Of a stretch of DNA of 9,402 nucleotides, positions 1-7,169 are shown piece by piece. The DNA comes from Magnetococcales bacterium (GTDB lineage Bacteria > Pseudomonadota > Magnetococcia > Magnetococcales > JADFYX01). The translations under genes and the position numbers were made by a program. Position 1 is the first letter of the stretch, and each line of letters starts with the position of its first letter. The stretch is taken from contig JADFYX010000081.1 in assembly GCA_015232795.1 (NCBI GenBank), positions 1 to 9,402 of the forward strand, written 5' to 3'. The notes beneath the pieces are model-generated. The model was not told where the DNA came from, did no database searches, and saw nothing but the letters and a program-made list of their open reading frames with translations.

Positions 1-512
1 AAAGCACCCTCTGTGCTGCTATGATATTACGGGGTTGGCGGCTGCTGTCCGATGAATTTGCCTTGGTTAGACCAATAGATGGTCTTATTTTTCCCACCGC
101 ACGTCCGGTGGCTTTAAAAAATCAATCAATAGAGATAATCAGAGAATTTTCCAAAGAGGCAGTTTTGGGGCCGGAGTTTGCCAAAACTCGCAAAGGGGCA
201 GTTTCTCATTTACGACCACCTAATAAGAGTATCAAATTGATGAACCAACCAGCACGACCAGTCTGGGTGGTCTGCCCTAATTATCAAGAGGGACAAACTC
301 CAATATTAGAAAAGATCCCCAAAGAACACGCATTTTTACAGGTTGCAGCTAACGCCTTTAACTACGAAACTTTAGGAGAAGCTGGATTTAAAGCTGTGGC
401 AAAAATTATAAGAGAGTCCAACATCTATAATTTTCGCTATAGTAATCTTGAGGAGGCTCTCAACACTCTTGAGAAGATGACCGAAAGTGATGGAACAAGG
501 CTTGTTCCATGA
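1..512 (+). CDS. HprK-related kinase (HprK-rel-A type), 5'-truncated by window edge
   Basis: The reading frame is open from base 3 to the TGA at 510-512, and no start is needed inside the window. The first visible residues, STLCAAMILRGWRLLSDE, look like the end of a Walker A P-loop (the two bases before them fit the expected Lys of GKST) followed by an SDE acidic motif resembling the HprK Walker B region. The ATG at 21 lies inside this helix and is therefore not the real start. About 169 C-terminal residues are visible, so most of the kinase core after the P-loop is here. HPr kinase/phosphorylase acts on a serine of HPr. The 'HprK-related kinase A' relatives have no proven substrate and typically sit beside PqqD-like and PF14907 nucleotidyltransferase-like genes, which fits the gene two positions downstream. 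The stop overlaps the next start by 4 nt (ATGA), implying translational coupling. The family call rests on motif recall, and the kinase substrate is unknown. Confidence 0.72.
   Translation, partial: STLCAAMILRGWRLLSDEFALVRPIDGLIFPTARPVALKNQSIEIIREFSKEAVLGPEFAKTRKGAVSHLRPPNKSIKLMNQPARPVWVVCPNYQEGQTPILEKIPKEHAFLQVAANAFNYETLGEAGFKAVAKIIRESNIYNFRYSNLEEALNTLEKMTESDGTRLVP
491..509. repeat. Perfect 9+1+9 inverted repeat at the kinase/sulfotransferase junction
   Basis: TGGAACAAG-G-CTTGTTCCA reads identically on both strands around the central G at 500. It ends on the A of the sulfotransferase ATG (509). In RNA it could fold as a 7-bp stem with a 5-nt loop. The only Shine-Dalgarno-like stretch for the next gene, AAGG at 497-500 with an 8-nt spacer, would lie in the upper stem and loop. 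It could therefore affect coupled translation, or be a DNA operator. It also encodes the last codons of the kinase, so a chance origin is possible. Confidence 0.5.
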
Positions 513-2206
513 TTTTACAAAGAATTAAGCTGAGATTATTATACCTTCCTGTTCAACTCCATAGTCGTAAGTGGTCATGGTTGGCCTTAAAGCTCTGCTT
601 TTTTTTTCTGCGTTTAAAACCCTACCACCCAGAACTTTTAAATCAACTTATCCACATACTAGCAGACATAGGAAAGATTGGGCTGGCAATCCGCTTTTTA
701 CGTCAATCTCTAAAAAATGCTCCCAACAATCCCCACCTCCTCAGCAGTTTAGGTCACGCCCTTTTGTCCTGTAAAAGACTTGAAGATGCAGTAACATGTT
801 TTCGTAAGGCTCTCGCCATTAAACCTAACATGATAAGAACCCTGGTTTATTTGGGTAATGCACTAACTCAATTGGACAGAAAACAAGCTGCTATGGACTG
901 CTATGAAAAGGTTATTGCCTTAAAACCTGATTTTCCCAATGGCTATCACAGTATGGGCTTAATTTTATTGCGAGATAACCAACCTAACCAAGCTATCCCA
1001 TATTTAGAAAAAGCCATAAAACTCAACCCAAAAATGGCCATTGCCCATATTCATAGAGGCCATGCCATGACAGAACTAGGCCGTTTTAAAGAGGCTGAGG
1101 ATGCACTATTAAAGGGGCTGGCACTTGAAGAAAACAGTGCAGGTGGTTACAGCAGCTTAAGCGAGCTTCAATCAAAAGACAGAAGCAACCCCCACCTAAG
1201 CAATATGGAAATGTTGCTTAAAAAAGGTCTCTTCTCCAAAGCAGATCAAACCCTTATGTATTTTTCACTTGCCAAAGGCTATATGAGCCAGGGTGAAAAT
1301 GAGCTGGGCTTTAATTATTTACAGCAAGGCAATAAACATAAACGGGCAAGTTTTCATTATGAGATCAATAAAGACGCAAGCCTATTCAATCGTATAGTGC
1401 AGAGTTTTGATACTACCCTATTTCAAGAACGTAAAGGTTGTGGTTCAACCTCCCAAGTTCCAATTTTCATTTTAGGCATGCCCCGTTCTGGAACCACCCT
1501 AGTGGAGCAGATTCTCGCCAGTCACTCCCAAGTTTATGGTGCTGGTGAAGGGTTAGGACTTTGGCATATAAACAGTGAGATGGCCCTGTTGACCAAAACC
1601 AGAAAGGGATTTCCTGAAGGTGTTGTAGAGATAGAGCAAAACTCATGGCAGGATTTAGCCTTGGCCTATGAAGGAGGTCTTAGGGAAAAAGCCACCGATG
1701 CTCTACATATCACCGACAAAATGCCCCATAATTTTTTAAATATCGGTCTTATTCATCTGCTGTTTTCCAATGCCGTCATCATCCACTGCCGTCGGGAACC
1801 TATAGATACCTGTCTTAGCATTTATATGCAAAATTTTAGCGGTTATCACCCCTACTCTTATGATCTTGTGGAGTTAGGAGAGTACTATCAACTCTATCAC
1901 GGCCTTATGAACCATTGGCGAGATGTGCTGCCCAACCGTATGCTTGAGGTGCAGTATGAGCAGATGGTAGAACAACCAGAACAAACGGCTAAACAAATTA
2001 TTGCCTCTTGTGGGTTGCCTTGGGAGAATAGCTGTTTAGATTTTTATAAATCTAGCCGTGCAGTCCACACAGCAAGCTTGGTTCAGGTACGCCAACCAAT
2101 TTATAAAAGTGCCGTTGGTCGCTGGAAAAAATATGAAACACAATTACAACCTCTCATTAAAGCCTTGGGAAGACTAGCTCCTGGCAAAAAAGAAGAGGAG
2201 CAATAA
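509..2206 (+). CDS. TPR-repeat sulfotransferase (fusion protein)
   Basis: This is a 565-aa two-part protein. Residues ~40-210 hold tandem tetratricopeptide repeats, clearest at ~73-106, 107-140, 141-174 and 175-208 with repeated A..Y..KA..L.P patterns. They are expected to form a superhelical binding surface. Residues ~316-545 are a sulfotransferase domain. PIFILGMPRSGTTLVEQIL (318-336) carries the PRSGTT 5'-phosphosulfate loop for PAPS. IIHCRREPIDTCLSIY (424-439) matches the 3'-phosphate-binding region, and RWKKYE lies near the C-terminus (538-543). The family transfers sulfate from PAPS to a hydroxyl or amine of a protein, lipid or glycan; the acceptor here is unknown. The N-terminus is basic and hydrophobic (residues 22-36) but is not a convincing signal peptide. 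The start overlaps the kinase stop by 4 nt, and the next gene follows after 5 nt. A run of nine T (599-607) near the 5' end is a possible slippage site. The domain call is confident; the biological substrate is not known. Confidence 0.85.
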   Translation: MILQRIKLRLLYLPVQLHSRKWSWLALKLCFFFLRLKPYHPELLNQLIHILADIGKIGLAIRFLRQSLKNAPNNPHLLSSLGHALLSCKRLEDAVTCFRKALAIKPNMIRTLVYLGNALTQLDRKQAAMDCYEKVIALKPDFPNGYHSMGLILLRDNQPNQAIPYLEKAIKLNPKMAIAHIHRGHAMTELGRFKEAEDALLKGLALEENSAGGYSSLSELQSKDRSNPHLSNMEMLLKKGLFSKADQTLMYFSLAKGYMSQGENELGFNYLQQGNKHKRASFHYEINKDASLFNRIVQSFDTTLFQERKGCGSTSQVPIFILGMPRSGTTLVEQILASHSQVYGAGEGLGLWHINSEMALLTKTRKGFPEGVVEIEQNSWQDLALAYEGGLREKATDALHITDKMPHNFLNIGLIHLLFSNAVIIHCRREPIDTCLSIYMQNFSGYHPYSYDLVELGEYYQLYHGLMNHWRDVLPNRMLEVQYEQMVEQPEQTAKQIIASCGLPWENSCLDFYKSSRAVHTASLVQVRQPIYKSAVGRWKKYETQLQPLIKALGRLAPGKKEEEQ

Positions 2207-2211
2207 AATAA

Positions 2212-3321
2212 ATGGCAAAAAACAACAAAGCAGGTGAGATATTTATCTGGGTCTGGAATGATCCTGCAATATTTCCTACCCTTAAAATTGCTGAGCAAGA
2301 TCTATTTTTACGTATTGCACGTAGGGCCGGACTGCTATCACGTTTTTGCCATATTCTTGATGCTGCCCGACTTACTGAATCACTAACACCCAAGGTGCAA
2401 AACCATCTCCAAGGTGCAAGAGTTGTCGCCCAAGAGGATGCCCGTATGTTGCGTTGGGAGGTCAACCGTATACAAAGGGCTTTTGTTGAATCTGATCTGC
2501 CCCTGATTCTCCTTAAAGGGGCTGCTTATTTATTGTCCGATCTTCCCATGGCCCAAGGGAGGTTGGTGGCAGATGTCGATATATTTTGTCAACTGTCAGA
2601 CATTGCCCAAGTTGAAAAACTGTTAAGTAAAAATGGCTGGGAAGGGGTAAAACTAGAGCCTTACGATCAAAGATACTATCGTGACTGGATGCATGAAATA
2701 CCCCCTATGCGGCATAGGGAACGGTTAACCGAGGTGGATGTCCACCATGCTATTTTGCCCAAAACCGGCAGATTAAACCCCGACTCAAATCTTCTTTTAC
2801 AAGATATAGAACCAGTAAAAGGAGAAAAAAATATCTACACGTTATCTCCGGTAGATATGACCCTCCATGGTGTTGTACACCTTTTTTATGACAGTGACTT
2901 TGACAAAGGTTTAAGGGGTTTAACCGATATGGATGGCCTGTTTCGCCATTTTGGTAAGTGTGATACATTTTGGCAGACCTTGATTCCCCGTGCAAGACAA
3001 CTTAATTTAGCCCGTCCCCTATATTATGCATTGCAAATGGGGGCCGAGATAGTGGCAACCCCAGTACCTAAAACGGTGCAAGAGGAGATTAAAGCTTTTG
3101 CACCGTTGTTGCCTATCGGCTGGTTGATGGCTATTTTAATGCGACGCATGATGATACCCAACCATCCTGAAGAGAAGGATTTTCTCTCTTGGTTGGCCTG
3201 GTTTTTACTCTTTATTCGTTCCCACTGGCTGCGTATGCCGCCGGGACTTCTTCTTAAACATTTGACCAAAAAATGGGTCAGAAAGTGGCGTTTTGATGTG
3301 CGGAATCGTCGGACTGTTTGA
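2212..3321 (+). CDS. Nucleotidyltransferase-like protein (PF14907 type)
   Basis: This is a 369-aa protein resembling the 'uncharacterised nucleotidyltransferase' family PF14907. Visible motifs are LILLKGAAYL (98-107), GRLVADVDIF (116-125) with the paired aspartates D121 and D123 expected to bind metal, and EVDVHHAI (174-181), which could supply a third acidic residue (D176). A conserved-looking LHGVVHLFYD (218-227) and RGLTDMDGLF (235-244) follow. No signal peptide is seen. The reaction is not established for this family; NMP transfer to a protein, peptide or small molecule is an inference from the fold. The start is supported by a purine-rich GAGGAG at 2195-2200, 11 nt upstream. The gene begins 5 nt after the sulfotransferase stop, and its last 26 nt overlap the amidotransferase, so it belongs to the same operon. 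The C-terminal 60 residues are rich in Trp, Leu and basic residues, which may be a membrane-facing surface. Confidence 0.72.
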   Translation: MAKNNKAGEIFIWVWNDPAIFPTLKIAEQDLFLRIARRAGLLSRFCHILDAARLTESLTPKVQNHLQGARVVAQEDARMLRWEVNRIQRAFVESDLPLILLKGAAYLLSDLPMAQGRLVADVDIFCQLSDIAQVEKLLSKNGWEGVKLEPYDQRYYRDWMHEIPPMRHRERLTEVDVHHAILPKTGRLNPDSNLLLQDIEPVKGEKNIYTLSPVDMTLHGVVHLFYDSDFDKGLRGLTDMDGLFRHFGKCDTFWQTLIPRARQLNLARPLYYALQMGAEIVATPVPKTVQEEIKAFAPLLPIGWLMAILMRRMMIPNHPEEKDFLSWLAWFLLFIRSHWLRMPPGLLLKHLTKKWVRKWRFDVRNRRTV

Positions 3322-5185
3322 CATACGGGGCCAACGTGAGCCTGACCGAGCTATTTTGGCGGATATGAACAGTGCCATTCGCCACCGCGGACCGGATGGC
3401 GACGGACTGTTTGCCAATCCTGGTGTCGGTCTTGGTCACCGCAGGCTTGCTATTATCGATTTGCCAAGTGGCGGTCAACCTCTATTTAATGAGGAAGGCA
3501 CTGTGGCAGTTGTGTTTAATGGTGAAATTTATAACTACAAAACATTAACCAGCCAGTTAGAGTCTTTAGGACATCTTTTTAGAACCCTATCTGACACAGA
3601 AGTGTTGGTCCATGCTTGGGAAGAGTGGGGGGAGGGGTGTGTAGATCGACTGCGGGGCATGTTTTCTTTTGCTATTTGGGACCAAAAAAGGGAGGTGCTG
3701 TTTTTAGCTCGTGATCATCTGGGTATAAAACCTCTGCATTATGCTTACCTTCCCAACGGCTGGTTTCTTTTTGCTTCAGAACTCAAGGGGTTAACTGCCC
3801 ATCCTGCACTGGACAAAACGTTAGATCCTCGTAGTATAGAGTGCTATTTTGCCTTGGGTTATGTGCCAGATCCCAGAACAATATACAAAAACTCCTATAA
3901 ACTACCCCCAGGGCATCTTTTGACAGTCCATCGGGGAAGAGGAGAGTGCCAGCCCCGTGCCTATTGGGATTTGACCTTTAACCCAAAGCTGACAATTTCA
4001 TCTCAAGAGGCATCAGCCGCTTTAATTGAACGACTGCGAGAGTCGATTAATACCCAGATGATCTCTGATGTTCCTATAGGCTCATTTCTCTCTGGAGGTA
4101 TCGACTCCAGCGCAGTTACCGCTCTTATGGCCCAATTATCAGCAGACCCCATAACTGCCTGTACTGTCTCCTTTGATAGTAAGAGTTACGATGAGACCCC
4201 ATTTGCCATGGAGATGGGGGAAAGATATGACCTTAATCATATAATTGAAAAAGCAGATCCCAACCAATACCACCTATTAGACCTGATCGCCTACCACCAC
4301 GATGAACCTTTTGCTGACAACTCTGCCCTACCCACCTGGATAGTTTGTGAAATGGCCAGAAAAAACGTAAAAGTTGTTCTCTCAGGAGATGGTGGCGATG
4401 AATCTTTGGCAGGTTATGAACGTTACCGTTTTTTCATGGCAGAAGAGAAAGTAAGAGCAGCCATGCCCCAATGGGTTCGCAGCTCTCTATTTGCTCCCAT
4501 GGGTTGGGCCTATCCCAAAGCGGATAATTTGCCCCGTGTTTTCCGGGCCAAATCAACTCTGCAATCGTTGGGACTAGATGCCACCGCTGGCTATCTCCAC
4601 GGTGTATCCCTGATATCTGGCGATATCCGCAGCAATATGTTTTCGTCTCAGTTTAAGGATGATCTAATGGGGTTCAATGCTGTACAAGTTTTCAAAGAAT
4701 TAGAAAAAAATGCCCCAAAAGAACCATTATCTCGTATTCAATACTTTGATTTTAAAACTTTTTTAGCAGCACGAGTGTTAACCAAAGTGGACCGGGCAAG
4801 TATGGCTCACGGCCTAGAGGTTAGAGTTCCACTACTAGATCATGAACTTGTAGACTGGATGGGACACCTACCACCGGATCTTAAACTTTTTGAGGGCCAA
4901 GGCAAACATATCTTTAAACAGGGTCTAAAAGGTCTGGTTCCAGACCTAATACTCAAGCGTAAAAAACAGGGGTTTTCTATACCAGCAGCTCAATGGCTAA
5001 GAGGTCCCTTACGCAAAAGACTAAGAAATTGTTTTCTTGAAAAACGGTTAAAACAGACCAACATTTTTGATATGGACTATTTAGAGGTTCTAGAAGAACG
5101 CCATATGGGTGGCAACAGAGACTACAGCGGACCACTGTGGGCGGTGATGATGTTTGATGCTTTTTTAAAAAAAGAGATGGGTTAA
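3296..5185 (+). CDS. Glutamine-dependent asparagine-synthetase-like amidotransferase (exosortase A-system type 1)
   Basis: This 629-aa protein has two intact domains. The N-terminal class II glutaminase begins MCGIVGLF, with Cys2 as nucleophile. It shows GHRRL (47-51), FNGEIYN (74-80) and LSDTE (98-102), all positions used by AsnB to bind and hydrolyse glutamine. The C-terminal synthetase domain has the PP-loop SGGIDSS (266-272) and LSGDGGDE (362-369), expected to activate a carboxylate with ATP for attack by channelled ammonia. The overall sequence, especially FNGEIYN, YVPDPRTIY and KKQGFSIP, resembles the amidotransferase found in exosortase/PEP-CTERM exopolysaccharide clusters (TIGR03108-like) more than housekeeping AsnB. 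The start is fixed at ATG 3296. The frame is also open one codon earlier with TTG, but only the ATG puts the catalytic Cys at position 2, where Met removal exposes it. It overlaps the nucleotidyltransferase gene by 26 nt and is the last gene of the operon. The true acceptor carboxylate is unknown; plain asparagine synthesis remains possible. Confidence 0.88.
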   Translation: MCGIVGLFDIRGQREPDRAILADMNSAIRHRGPDGDGLFANPGVGLGHRRLAIIDLPSGGQPLFNEEGTVAVVFNGEIYNYKTLTSQLESLGHLFRTLSDTEVLVHAWEEWGEGCVDRLRGMFSFAIWDQKREVLFLARDHLGIKPLHYAYLPNGWFLFASELKGLTAHPALDKTLDPRSIECYFALGYVPDPRTIYKNSYKLPPGHLLTVHRGRGECQPRAYWDLTFNPKLTISSQEASAALIERLRESINTQMISDVPIGSFLSGGIDSSAVTALMAQLSADPITACTVSFDSKSYDETPFAMEMGERYDLNHIIEKADPNQYHLLDLIAYHHDEPFADNSALPTWIVCEMARKNVKVVLSGDGGDESLAGYERYRFFMAEEKVRAAMPQWVRSSLFAPMGWAYPKADNLPRVFRAKSTLQSLGLDATAGYLHGVSLISGDIRSNMFSSQFKDDLMGFNAVQVFKELEKNAPKEPLSRIQYFDFKTFLAARVLTKVDRASMAHGLEVRVPLLDHELVDWMGHLPPDLKLFEGQGKHIFKQGLKGLVPDLILKRKKQGFSIPAAQWLRGPLRKRLRNCFLEKRLKQTNIFDMDYLEVLEERHMGGNRDYSGPLWAVMMFDAFLKKEMG

Positions 5186-5333
5186 ATTATAGAAAGCCCA
5201 GTCTAAGATTAAGTATCCAGATGTTTATTTGATTATCTAAGAAACTTAAATAGCAAAAATAGTTCCAATTAGGATATCATGCTATTTGGGTGCGGTTTAA
5301 TGGTGTGAATCAATTTTATCTCTAAAGGCTAAG
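5186..5333 (+). other. Spacer between the operon and the cyclase gene, with an 8-bp inverted repeat
   Basis: This is a non-coding spacer. It contains a perfect 8-bp inverted repeat, AAATAGCA (5248-5255) and TGCTATTT (5280-5287), around a 24-nt A+T-rich loop. No U-tract follows, so it is not a convincing terminator; it might be an operator. A TTGATT at 5229-5234 is the best -35-like hexamer, but no good -10 sits at the right distance. A weak ribosome-binding AAAGG (5324-5328) precedes the cyclase ATG by 5 nt. Confidence 0.4.
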
Positions 5334-6629
5334 ATGAAAGAGAATAACAAACCTTCACAAGAAGTCATGGATACCCCCTATCCTATCATGGAACGTTTTA
5401 CTCGGCGGATTGTTCCTGTCTTGTTAATGTTCATCGTTATTTTACTTTTCACAACATCCATGGCTAGCAAAACTGTATTGGAGACTATCTATATACAGTT
5501 GGCAACAATTCGAGCAGAAGGTATTGCCCATGGGGTAAAACGCATTACTCCTGATAGTTGGGCAAAAATGTTGGCTGAGGAGACCTTAGATGCTCAGGAG
5601 AGTGCTATTTTACGCAAGGCTTTTGAGGATGAGGGGGTAGAGTTTAGAATTACCAAAATCAAGGTCTACAACATTAATAAAACAGCTATTTATGCCACCG
5701 ACCCCAAAATAATTGGTGTTCAGGAAAACGGAACAGTTTTAGCAGAGGTTATCACCAACAAAAAAGGGCATATTGAGAGTAAAACCCTACCAGATGGTCA
5801 AGAACTTTATGAGCTTTATGTTCCCATTATTGTTAATGGTAAAATTGAGACAGTTTTTGAGTTATATGAACCAGCCTCCTTACTAGACAGTATTCTGGTA
5901 CAATCATCCCGGCCTGTTATTATCTATCCTGGTGCTCTTTTTTTTATTCTTATTATCTCTTTAATCGGCATAGTTCGCCAAGCTCAAAAAGATATCGATA
6001 ACCGTACCAACACCATCAACCGCCTGCGTGAGCGTCTTGAAAGCCTGGTATCTCGCAGTGCTGTAGATGCCGTACGCCGTACCAACCAGGAAGAAGAAAT
6101 TCAATCTGAACTGGTAGAAAATACTCTGTTCTATTCCGATATAAGAAGTTTTACCAGTTTTTCCCAAAAGCATACTCCCCGTGAAGTAATCGACTTTCTC
6201 AATAAAATTATCGGCCTGCAAGTGGAGATTATCCACGAGTGTGAGGGAGATGTTGATAAAATGATTGGCGATGCAGTTTTGGCCCGTTTTCAAGGGCAGA
6301 ACCGTCATAGTGACGCTATACAGGCAGCCGACCGTATTCAAACCATGCTTTTTGCAGGCAATTATCCCCGTGGTATTGGCATAGGTATTTACAGTGGGCA
6401 GATTATCGCAGGGGGTATTGGTCCCAAAAACCGCCTTGATTATACTATAATTGGTGATGCGGTTAATGTATCTGCCAGACTCTGTACTCTAGCAAAGGAG
6501 GGAGAGATAGTTGTTGATAGCGACACTTTAAAATTGTCCACATGCAGTGGCTTTGGTAATGAAGAGTCCGTCTCGGTAAAAGGCCGGGTTGGTAATCTTA
6601 AAATCCACAAAAAAACGTTTAGCAAATAA
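5334..6629 (+). CDS. Membrane-anchored class III adenylate/guanylate cyclase
   Basis: This is a 431-aa protein. Layout: a short cytoplasmic N-terminus, membrane helix ~26-43, an extracytoplasmic region ~44-193, membrane helix ~194-215, a helical linker ~216-255 and a catalytic domain ~260-405. Metal aspartates are D269 (FYSDIRSFT) and D313 (MIGDAVLARF). K309 and D369 (RLDYTIIGD) occupy the purine-specifying positions in a pattern typical of adenylyl rather than guanylyl cyclases. N378 and R382 (NVSARL) are the transition-state pair. All core residues are present, so the enzyme should be active as a homodimer making cAMP; this is inferred, not shown. The outer domain, with IKVYNINKTAIYATDP (108-123) and ELYVPIIVNGKIETVFELY (160-178), looks like a Cache/PAS-type sensor, and there is no obvious HAMP domain. 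The gene stands alone after a 148-nt gap and converges on the sulfur genes. Its ligand and any link to the neighbours are unknown. Confidence 0.87.
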   Translation: MKENNKPSQEVMDTPYPIMERFTRRIVPVLLMFIVILLFTTSMASKTVLETIYIQLATIRAEGIAHGVKRITPDSWAKMLAEETLDAQESAILRKAFEDEGVEFRITKIKVYNINKTAIYATDPKIIGVQENGTVLAEVITNKKGHIESKTLPDGQELYELYVPIIVNGKIETVFELYEPASLLDSILVQSSRPVIIYPGALFFILIISLIGIVRQAQKDIDNRTNTINRLRERLESLVSRSAVDAVRRTNQEEEIQSELVENTLFYSDIRSFTSFSQKHTPREVIDFLNKIIGLQVEIIHECEGDVDKMIGDAVLARFQGQNRHSDAIQAADRIQTMLFAGNYPRGIGIGIYSGQIIAGGIGPKNRLDYTIIGDAVNVSARLCTLAKEGEIVVDSDTLKLSTCSGFGNEESVSVKGRVGNLKIHKKTFSK

Positions 6630-6653
6630 ACCTAGATTAATAATACAAAAAAA

Positions 6654-6693
6654 GAGCAGGAGTTCATCTTTTTATCGAGAAGAACTCCTGCTC
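6654..6693 (-). terminator. Rho-independent terminator of the cytochrome-soxYZ transcript
   Basis: A perfect 12-bp inverted repeat, GAGCAGGAGTTC (6654-6665) and GAACTCCTGCTC (6682-6693), can extend inward by 3-4 more pairs past one A/A mismatch, leaving a small loop. On the minus strand it is followed at once by seven T (A7 on the + strand, 6647-6653), a classic intrinsic terminator. It lies about 65 nt past the soxZ stop. In the + direction there is no U-tract after the stem, so for the convergent cyclase gene it could act only weakly. Confidence 0.88.
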
Positions 6694-6758
6694 CCATATA
6701 GAAACAGCGAACTATTTTTTAGCTTAACCTAAAACCCAAAAAGGGGCTTTAAAATAGA

Positions 6759-7094
6759 TTAGGCGACCTTCAAATTTGCACTGGCTGAGAACTCGCCACC
6801 CTGATTATCTTTCCATGTCACTTTTACAGGACCACTATTTGCGGCTTTCAAGCTGAAAGAGAAATACGGGTTTTTTGAGATAGCACCAGTCCATGTGGCT
6901 TTAATAACTGTCTTGCCACCGTACTCTACCGTTACATTCTCAATAAAATGGGCTGGAATATTCTGCCCGGTTTTAGAATCTTTTCTAAGGCCGCTTTCCA
7001 TTGGGTGTTTAATAAGGGTTTTTATTTCTGCAATTGACCCTTTGGCTACCGCACCACGAGGACCACGTACTTTTGGTTTTCCAATAACTGCCAT
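6759..7094 (-). CDS. soxZ: Sulfur carrier/sulfur-oxidation protein SoxZ
   Basis: This is a 111-aa protein with typical SoxZ features: KPKVRGPRGAVAKGSIAEIK near the N-terminus, HPMESGLRKD (30-39), a GQNIPAHFIENV stretch (43-54), and SKNPYFSFSLKAANSGPVKV (73-92), near a G.PY.SF.....G.. hallmark. SoxZ pairs with SoxY in the periplasm. The heterodimer carries sulfur intermediates of thiosulfate or sulfide oxidation on the SoxY cysteine. SoxZ has no signal peptide and none is seen here; the family is thought to be exported with Tat-routed SoxY. The start is ATG 7094, because GGAGAG lies 6 nt upstream of it. An upstream in-frame TTG at 7112 has no such site and would add six residues. It follows soxY after 75 nt on the same strand. 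Length is slightly above the usual ~100 aa. Family identity is clear. Confidence 0.92.
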   Translation of the reverse strand: MAVIGKPKVRGPRGAVAKGSIAEIKTLIKHPMESGLRKDSKTGQNIPAHFIENVTVEYGGKTVIKATWTGAISKNPYFSFSLKAANSGPVKVTWKDNQGGEFSASANLKVA

Positions 7095-7100
7095 AATTAA

Positions 7101-7106
7101 CTCTCC
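7101..7106 (-). promoter_or_regulatory. Ribosome binding site deciding the soxZ start
   Basis: GGAGAG on the minus strand sits 6 nt before ATG 7094. It overlaps the codons that would follow the alternative TTG at 7112, so it supports the shorter SoxZ. Confidence 0.75.
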
Positions 7107-7169
7107 AAACAATATTTCAGATGACTTGGTGTAAGCTGGTCATATATGCTGATTCGGGCATTGTTATGC

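Noticed and set aside
2101..2465. Two minus-strand open frames across the sulfotransferase/nucleotidyltransferase junction
   Set aside because: They lie antisense to two well-supported genes, have no family motifs and read as compositional shadows.
3296..5185. Amidotransferase as a lasso-peptide cyclase
   Set aside because: Its glutaminase domain is intact (Cys2, Arg, NGE and Asp present), unlike typical lasso cyclases, and no precursor or protease/PqqD gene is visible in the window.
5961..6341. 126-codon minus-strand frame inside the cyclase gene
   Set aside because: It is antisense to the catalytic domain coding sequence; no ribosome site or motif was seen.
6731..6750. Short hairpin just after soxZ (CCC/GGG around a T5 loop on the minus strand)
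   Set aside because: It has only three solid pairs plus wobble and A-U pairs; the 12-bp hairpin at 6654-6693 is a far better terminator.
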